From Endomychus coccineus (lineage: Eukaryota > Arthropoda > Insecta > Coleoptera > Endomychidae): DNA of 64,000 nt. The notes beneath the pieces were generated by a model. That model had not been told where the DNA came from, ran no database searches, and saw only the letters and a program-made list of their open reading frames with translations. The translations under genes and the position numbers were made by a program. Location of the stretch: assembly GCA_958510875.1 (NCBI GenBank), contig OY294068.1, forward strand, positions 12,811,282 through 12,875,281, given 5' to 3'. Positions within the stretch are counted from its first letter, which is position 1, and each line of letters begins with the position of its first letter. Of the stretch, positions 56,900 to 64,000 are shown piece after piece.

Positions 56900-58380
56900 T
56901 AACATAGTTTTGGCCTATTATATTATTTTCCTTTTACTATTTTTAAGTTTGGGGAGTAAAAATAATTCACAATAATATTGGTATTATTAACACCAAACAC
57001 CGGTACTACATCGAACCGAACTCTGAACTTTTAACGTCTTCGGCCGGCTTCTTGTTCATGTCCTAACCTACATATCTGCTATCGTGCTATCTTTTCCCAA
57101 AGTGCCTCAATAGGTGGGTTCTATATCTGTTCTGCTATGTAGATTTTACCGTAGTAACGAAATTACTGTTGCATATATTTCAAAAAACGAATTCCTATGA
57201 CCGAACATGAGTGGTCGCTGAGCTCAACATTGAGACATATACTCGATCTGCCTAAAGTGAACTATTCAGCTGGATTGGGGCTAGTTGGTCGCACATTCTA
57301 TGCGTGTGAAGTGGATACTTCACATAACCATTCTCTAAAATCTCGGAATCCTGGAAATCCCGCAATTTTCGGGGTTTTCTGAAAAAACTATGGAGACAGA
57401 AGGATGTTTCTCTACGTCAGGATATATCACCAATAAGATCCGCTCAAGGCGGCTGGGAGACGAGATACTTGACGCTCTAATATCTTTGTGATTTTTTTTT
57501 CATTTTATAAATTTCGTTATTGTAGTATCAAGTATGTAGCTACCTATATTCATGATTTTCTGAATTTCATTCTATATTGCTTTAGAATTAATAAATGGAG
57601 ATTAAACCTCCATAATTTAAACATTTTGATCTTTTTCGGGACAGGTCTCGGGATCGCAGGCCTATATCTCCAAAGTTCCGGAATGATCATTCCTAATTCA
57701 AACCTATACTTATCTTGCAATTCTTAAATTTTGTTATATTGCGTATAATTTTACAATAATACTTATGGTTCTATTCGTGGGTTCAATTTTTATGGTGAGG
57801 CACATCTTCTTCTGCCTACCATGAGAAGCTTCCGCTGATTGTAAGGGAAACAAATCTCTCTATCCTCATCATTCCATTGATTCCACTTGAGTTCGAGCCA
57901 ATATCTGTCCTGTCTGATGTATTCATGTTTGATGATCTGTTATATTATATGAGGATCGAATGTATATCTATAAAAACATTTGACTAAACCTTTCCATTGA
58001 ATGCAATGGTAAACAGCGTGGTGTTCCCGACGCGCTATATCATAAATTATGAGATTATCCATAAAAAGCGATCATCACTTGTTATGTTAACCTAGATAAA
58101 ACCATTCGATATAAAATTGAGTATTAACGGAAACTTAGTAACGTGCTCGCCTAATAGGAAAGACAAAATGTAATTTATTACAAACACTGTGTTCATAGCA
58201 CTTAATGGACTCAATTTAGGATTAGTGGGAATTCTAGCAAATGGTGTAATTTAGCGAACATATTTCTTGTGAATATAATCTGTGCACACGATAAATTTTC
58301 CCTTTCGTTTGAAGCAATTATCCATTAAAAGCGGATTGTCGATTTGAGGTTTATTTAACAATTTGGCATTGTGGAGCATA
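56900..58380. other. unassigned spacer
   Basis: Nothing recognised. Frames at 57197-57382 and 57488-57727 lack motifs. Confidence 0.4.
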
Positions 58381-58389
58381 CTGTTTCCA

Positions 58390-58665
58390 AGTTTGAAGAG
58401 TCACTCTTGTGAACATATGGATGGTAGAAGCCGTTACTCTATATTATGGATATGTGAATGATATACTTGTCTTATTCAAAGGTACATTTGGGCAATTAAA
58501 TTCCTTTCTTTCATTCATCAACCACCTTCATCCAAAAATAAAATTTACGTTGGGGACAGAGAAAAATGGGAGAATCAACTTTTGTAACATGGCTTTCTTT
58601 CTCTATCGATTTAAATTTTGAATATGTAATTAAAGAATTTATATTATCCCTATTTCTCGATTTAT
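58390..58665 (+). mobile_element. Penelope-like reverse transcriptase fragment
   Basis: The plus-strand frame 58409-58621 reads LYYGYVNDILVLFKGTFGQL, then NSFLSFINHLHPKIKFTLGT and EKNGRINFC. This matches the Penelope RT layout YVDDIL...LNxLHPxIxFTxExExNxxxxFLD. The catalytic pair YVDD is changed to YVND. Upstream and downstream blocks are lost. Confidence 0.75.
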
Positions 58666-58679
58666 CTACAGTATGGTCA

Positions 58680-60700
58680 TTTAGTTTAGAAAACCCATGT
58701 TACGTGAAAGTTTGATCCAATCATTGATTAGCGAGAACAAACGTGAAAAACTTCATAACTCATCTTTTTATTTCACAGAACACTTATAAATTCAACACAC
58801 TAGAAAGTAAGCTCAAGGATAATCGCAAATATTAATCACTTCATTACTAATAAGAATAAGGAATAAGATCAAAACCTAAATTCAAACAAAACAACCTAGA
58901 TAATCTGAATTAACCAAAAAGGAAGAAATAAAACGGAGAATATTAATTTATTCCCCGAACTAATTCAACTAATTTTGAATATATTATTGAACTTGAAGTT
59001 GAATAAAAGCTGAGAATAACAAACTTTGATTGAGACATCTAAAACAATTCTTTGCCAAAAATACTCTGAGGATACTACTAGGTTAAAATTGAGAATGGCA
59101 AAGTGCCATTTCAAGAAAATATAACTAACTTTTGTGTGATAAGTTTGATTTATCATAAGCTTTGATAACCACCCCTCTTTGCTCAATAAGTTTGGGGGTA
59201 GTAGATTCTACCCAATGTGAGAGAGGCTTGCCATCGTCTAGGCAGCTGTATATAAAAGAACTATTCTATTTTTGTTGAAGTCGACCTTAATTTTATGACT
59301 TTATTCAGTCTTCCTTGGATTTAGGTATGAATGAAAATTATATCGAGTTAGTATTCTTATCACTTGTTTGATAAGTCACATTTTTCCTAATTTATATATC
59401 CTAAGCATTTTATATAATCAAGCCAATGATTTCAAATTAAATATATTAGAATCAAAGAGATTTATAAAGCAGTCAAAAACAACAATATCGCAAATGTTCA
59501 GTTAGACCTTTATCAAAGAGATATCTTCATTTGTCTTTCCAAGCACTCTTACAATAATTCTTGAAATATTAAATAATAATTATCCTAACGAACAAATTAT
59601 TTCCTAATTTACACTGTATTTTCCTGGGATCTACCGGTTTGGGAATTTTCGATGTTCCTTTCATCCTGATGGTGCAATTATCACTAACCCTATTGTAGTT
59701 TAGTTCCTATTCATACTTGAACTGTTTATTGTTTACTTGATTCTTTTGTATCTGTTTGATAATGACACTTCTGTGTTGAAACCATAGTAACGTTTTCATA
59801 GTACCTACAATGATTATTGTTCTTTTATTTAATCATAGTGATACTTGTATTTGATTTCGTTAATTATCTGTTATTATTTCAGTTGAATGACCCGAATTGT
59901 TTATTTTACAGATACTCCAGGCTCCTAAATCGATGTCATTGAGGTTAGTTACTTGAAATTTAGTATGTAAGGCGAGAAAGATGAAAAAGGCAACAAATTT
60001 TGAATTGAAATATTCCAGTTTATATGTTATTTGTGACGTAGATCATAATTTAAATTACGTTAGTTTGTATGATAGTTCCACCAAGTTCCTGATATACTTA
60101 TTCCACTTTATTATTTGATTCTAGTTGAATTATATGGAATAAAGGATTTTTATTAGAAGATTGCTCGATAATAAACCTCAATCCATGAAAATTATAGCTT
60201 ACTGCATCGTTAATAATTTAGATATTAAAATGAACCCGCCAATTGTTATGAAGCAATTAAATCATATTTGATGTAAAAGAACCATTTAATGGCTGAAATA
60301 GTACGTAATTAACCATTTTGCCCACAAATACAATTCATGAAGCGTTAACTTGATATTCACAATAGGAAATTTCATAATAAAAAAGGAATTCTCCATCGAG
60401 TGCAAGATAATTGTGAATAAAAGTCTCCATTGACTCGATTTTTTCTTTCCGGTTCAGTTAACCACACTCTACCTCTAATCCCGACTGAAATTATACCACT
60501 ACCGCTATAAAATGTTAGAAGGTACCGATGAAATCATTCCTTTTTACTTCCGTCACAGCACCTAGTAGAATGTGCATATTATAGTTGTGAAAATCTAAAC
60601 TATATTGGTATGAGACGCGGTTACCCCCTTGCAAGTGATGAATATCATTTCTAGCTAACATCTAACTAAATCCTATTACGATAAGGTCTCTCTAGTCCAG
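58680..60700. other. unassigned AT-rich spacer
   Basis: Nothing recognised over 2 kb. A tatataaaag box near 59250 is isolated, with no gene following. Confidence 0.4.
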
Positions 60701-60713
60701 ATCGATCGGTCAC

Positions 60714-60970
60714 TCCACAAACTTATAGTTCTAGATATTTGTTTCGCTCTTCTCATAGAACAAAGTTTCCAATGTTACTGAACGATCTATGTTGAAAACA
60801 TAACCCGGCAGCAGCATGGTAGATGGCGTGATATATTTTGGGCTTTTCAACATGCTGTTAGTTGGTTATGTTCACATTCAACAGAGATCGTTCAGTAACG
60901 TTGCAAACGTGCTCGTTCTTCTGCCCTATGTGAAGAGCGAAACAGCTGTATGGAATTATAAGTTTGTGGC
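60714..60970. mobile_element. palindromic MITE, family P1
   Basis: The left arm, 60714-60804 (ccacaaacttatagttctag ... gttactgaacgatct ... gttgaaaacataacc), is inverted at 60863-60970 (ggttatgttcacattcaaca ... ggaattataagtttgtggcc). Loop about 58 bp. A single arm of the same family is at 36316-36445. The right end touches the mariner TIR at 60973. Confidence 0.82.
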
Positions 60971-61685
60971 CTGAGGGCAAGGTGAAAAGATCCTGAAATC
61001 CGTCAGAATCGAAAATACCATTTTGTGATCATCTTTAACTAGAACGCGACAACAAGCGCGATCGTGTGACAACTTCAAAGGAGTGTTTTTGTTCAAGTGT
61101 AATAAGAAGGATTTTTTACGCCGTTTCGTAACCGTGGTCAAACATGGATCCTTCACAACATGCCAGTGACCAAAAAACAGTCGAAACAGTGGAGTTGTCC
61201 TGGCGAATCGAAGCCAAAAAAGGCCAAGGGGGCTTATCAGCCAACAAAGTCACGGCGACAGTATTTTGGGATGCACACGGTATCGTCCATATTGATTACC
61301 TTGAAAAGGGCAAAACAATCACCGGCGATCATTATGCAGAGCTGTTGGATCGATGCGACCTCGATTTGAAACGAATACCACCGCATTTGGCAAAGAAAAA
61401 AGTGCTCTTTTACCAGGACAACGCAAGGCATACAGGTCCGCAGTTACAATGGCAAAATTGCATGAATTGCGCTACGAATCGGTTCGTCATCTACCATATT
61501 CTCAAGATTTGCACCCCTACGACGTTTATCATTTCCAAACTTGAAGAAATGGCTCGGTCGGAAGAGATTTAGCTCCAACAATGAGATCATCGCTGAAACT
61601 AACCCATATTTTAAAGGATGAACGTTGCAGTTTTGGTTCTTTCATGAAAAAAAAAGGGAATAATTGTCGAATAATCCTTTCGCTT
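60971..61685 (+). mobile_element. mariner element, C-terminal two-thirds with TIR
   Basis: The TIR gagggcaaggtgaaaagatc starts at 60973, in the orientation of an element end. The gene then resumes at NFKGVFLFKC and FLRRFVTV near 61075-61135, so the HTH part is deleted. The frame 61144-61572 covers SDQKTVETVELSWRIEAKK, KVTATVFWDAHGIVHIDYL (first Asp), ITGDHYAELLDR and KKVLFYQDNARHT (second Asp). It shifts near 61430 to TMAKLHELRYE, then SQDLHPYD (third Asp, a DD34D layout), and again near 61535 to LKKWLGRKRFSSNNEIIAET. Best-preserved catalytic region of the family in this window. Confidence 0.87.
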
Positions 61686-61689
61686 CAAC

Positions 61690-63055
61690 ATTTCAACTGA
61701 CCTGCTTTCTGCTTTTCAAACCACTAGGTATTAAATAAAAATATTGAATAGTTCGTGATACAAAATATTGCCAATATTATTGAGCCTCTACAGGCCCCCA
61801 TAAATGAAATCCTTCACAGCAAGTTTGAATCACATATAGGATTCAGTTGGACAGTCATCTGGAATGATTTATCGATTCCAAACTGTGGTTTCGAAACGAA
61901 ACGTCAATTTATGAATTATTTATTACTAGAAGAATCCTGAAGTTGCATTTAGCAACAGTTGAAGTTTAAATCGATCTAGTAGGCAATTTAATTCATTTCA
62001 GATTGATTGCGTGAAAAATTTCTCCGTCTATAAGATTCCGTAGCTAAGTTGTAAGTACATTATAGTAGGTCGCAGGTGCCGAACTTCTCATAGACATCTA
62101 TGTGGTTTCTCAATTCTAAGCGTTACGTTAGACGGAAGGAGGTTTATTCAAAGCACTCCTCGAACTTTGTTTATAGTTAGAATGAAACTAACCTAATCTT
62201 TGCGGTTAATTATTCATGCCTGGTTAGGTTGACGCAGTACTTCCAACTTCTAAATTAGTTTCTTATTTTTAATAACAATTTCGTTCATTTTTAAATTTGA
62301 TTGCACCCTTCTACCCATGTGCAAACGTTGATAAAAATTGGCTTCTACTTTATCTGAATCCATAACATTACTGAGAAAAAGTTATTAAAAAGATTAAAAA
62401 GGATATCACACTCACTAAACTTCGATATACAGGTTCGGAAATTATTTATCTTGGGTATGGTGGCTTCATGAGAGCGTAAAGAATAGCTTGCTAATGAAGA
62501 GAGAGCATCACAATTTCAGGTCGGTCAGCTCAGAACGTAGGACGTCAGTATCATACCAGCACCAGTGGGGCGAATGTGCGTCTCTCTTGTTTATGTGGTA
62601 TTATCATATCATTGCGTTCCTTGTTGCATGTGTAGATTTATGTCTATACCCCAGAAGAATTATTTCCGATACTGTATATTAACTTAACATGTTTTTTCGC
62701 ACCGAAACATAGTATGAAGTATTTCTAACAGTTTGTGTTGCTTCAACATTTGATATTCTGATCTCTAGACATGGAATCTCACGCCAACGACGATATGTTC
62801 TTTGTTAAGAAGCGACGCTCCTAGATGTTAATGAACAATGGTTCACCAGATGATAGATGACTGAAACATAAGACTCACCCATTTCCCAGCGCTTATGTCG
62901 ATGTGGTGGTGTTTAACAAGACGTTGATTAAATCATCTACCACCTATAGTTATCATTTTAGTGGCCTTTTTCGACAGGCAGGATAATTATTAGTCTGATC
63001 CCCACATATACTACAATATGTGAAAGTTTCAAAATTAGTTATATACGAAATATGT
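61690..63055. other. unassigned spacer
   Basis: Nothing recognised. Frames at 61755-61940 and 62488-62682 lack motifs. Confidence 0.4.
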
Positions 63056-63059
63056 TGAA

Positions 63060-63232
63060 ATGTAGCACACATATGCTTGAAGCCATAAGAAATATCAGTC
63101 CATGCAAAACCTTAGCCTTCGGCACTGGCTTAGACCTGCTGGACTGATTCTTATGTCAAGGGGCGTACAATGGACCCAATCAAGTCTAAGTGGTCCGGAC
63201 TTGTCCGACCCCGTTTTGATTGATTGATTGAT
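63060..63232 (+). mobile_element. I-type retrotransposon 3' terminus
   Basis: UTR block ggggcgtacaatggacccaa is the plus-strand counterpart of the tgggcccattgtgcacccc block in the 6.8, 16.1 and 39.1 kb copies. It is followed by a ttgattgattgattgatg tail (63215-63232). Almost no coding sequence remains. Confidence 0.65.
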
Positions 63233-63239
63233 GTTGAAA

Positions 63240-64000
63240 TGCGTTAGGTTTAAATCATATTATTTTTAACCGGCGCCTCCACCAGCACCTTCAAATTTAG
63301 CCTTGCATATGAGAATCGGCAACTTAAATTCTGTTATGAACTAGATGTGCGTGTTGACTCCTTGATACTGGCCGATTTGAGAATCCGTTATAGTCGAGTC
63401 ATATTAGCAAAAGAGATGGGAAAATTTGCAGGCAACTCCGATCGACTCCGGGTTTCTTGCAAAATTTCCTGAACGGATTTACAACATTCCTGAAAAAAAA
63501 ACTATTATGTGCTTCTCCATTTTTCAATTGTTATAGAGGAATATAGAGAAAAATGGCCAATTTTCATGTCCAAAAAGTTAGGACATTTCTAAAATTTCGA
63601 AATCATGCCAACAATGGCTGGAAATGCCCACTCGTAATATTGTCCAAACGCAAATTGAAATTTATGAAAAAAGAAAAATTAAGAAATCAAATTTTTTTCA
63701 AAATGTCTGTGTTGATATGGAACAATAGAAAAGAGTATAAATACTTACTAATTCATAATTAGTGGATGTAAAAAAAAATTAATTTGTTGATGAATAATTA
63801 ATTATTAATTAATCATACCAAAAAATAAGTTTAAAAAAATGTCGTTCACACATTAAACACAATTATACAATAAACACAATAAAATTCAACAGCCACGTGC
63901 TCAATCAACTGTGGAAAAGTATGGTTTGTTACCAGTCACCTCGAAAACCCCCGAATACAGTTTTCTACTCATTTTCGTTGAAAATCGCAAAATTTCCGAG
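63240..64000. other. unassigned AT-rich spacer to window end
   Basis: Nothing recognised. The frame at 63553-63762 is lysine/asparagine-rich by composition and has no motif. Confidence 0.4.

Noticed and set aside
59240..59270. tatataaaag as a promoter
   Set aside because: No coding or element sequence follows within a plausible distance.

Overview
This 64 kb window looks like intergenic, repeat-rich, AT-rich chromosomal DNA from an arthropod, most likely an insect. The evidence is the mix of transposable elements: irritans-like mariner, hAT with a TTF-type zinc finger, Helentron with an endonuclease domain, a Crypton-like tyrosine recombinase, Penelope-like retroelements, and I-, Jockey- and CR1-type non-LTR retrotransposons. 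I found no convincing host protein-coding gene, no tRNA or rRNA gene, no CRISPR array and no bacterial-style operon. Apart from one short unplaced reading frame near 21.0 kb, every reading frame I could interpret belongs to a mobile element, and nearly all are broken. All calls come from reading the sequence by eye; no database search was run.

Layout. 0-8.9 kb: two mariner fragments, a 1.29 kb element with about 510-bp inverted arms, a CR1/Jockey-type retrotransposon 3' half (minus), an I-type 3' end with RNase H (minus), and a Crypton-like recombinase relic. 9-20 kb: a second Tc1/mariner-type relic, a tandem repeat trio at 11 kb, a Jockey RT copy, two CR1-like 3' ends, another I-type 3' end, a GA microsatellite, and an internally deleted Helentron (18.5-19.8 kb) with an open endonuclease frame. 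20-25 kb: a Penelope-type flank interrupted by a nearly intact hAT element (21763-24615). 26-32 kb: a 286-bp MITE with perfect 28-bp TIRs, a third DDE transposase relic, and a hAT relic with 8-bp target duplication carrying a mariner piece. 33-43 kb: Penelope-like endonuclease tails, adjoining I and Jockey RT copies, and a composite of non-LTR fragments at 39-41 kb. 44-55 kb: a ~306-bp satellite-like array, two fold-back elements, a mariner fragment, and a Penelope-like element followed by a second, deleted copy of the 21.8 kb hAT. 55-64 kb: mostly unassigned, with a Penelope-type RT fragment, a palindromic MITE abutting a mariner, and an I-type 3' tail.

The most informative structures are the hAT pair. 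Both copies keep TIRs and perfect 8-bp target duplications. Both sit within about 8 bp of the same point in two copies of the same host repeat, and that point has a hammerhead-ribozyme-like core. The larger copy is one homopolymer base away from a full-length transposase frame. Other notable items are a recombinase relic that still shows all the R-H-R-H-Y catalytic positions, a Helentron whose helicase end is fused to an endonuclease, and four separate inverted-repeat (fold-back or MITE) architectures.
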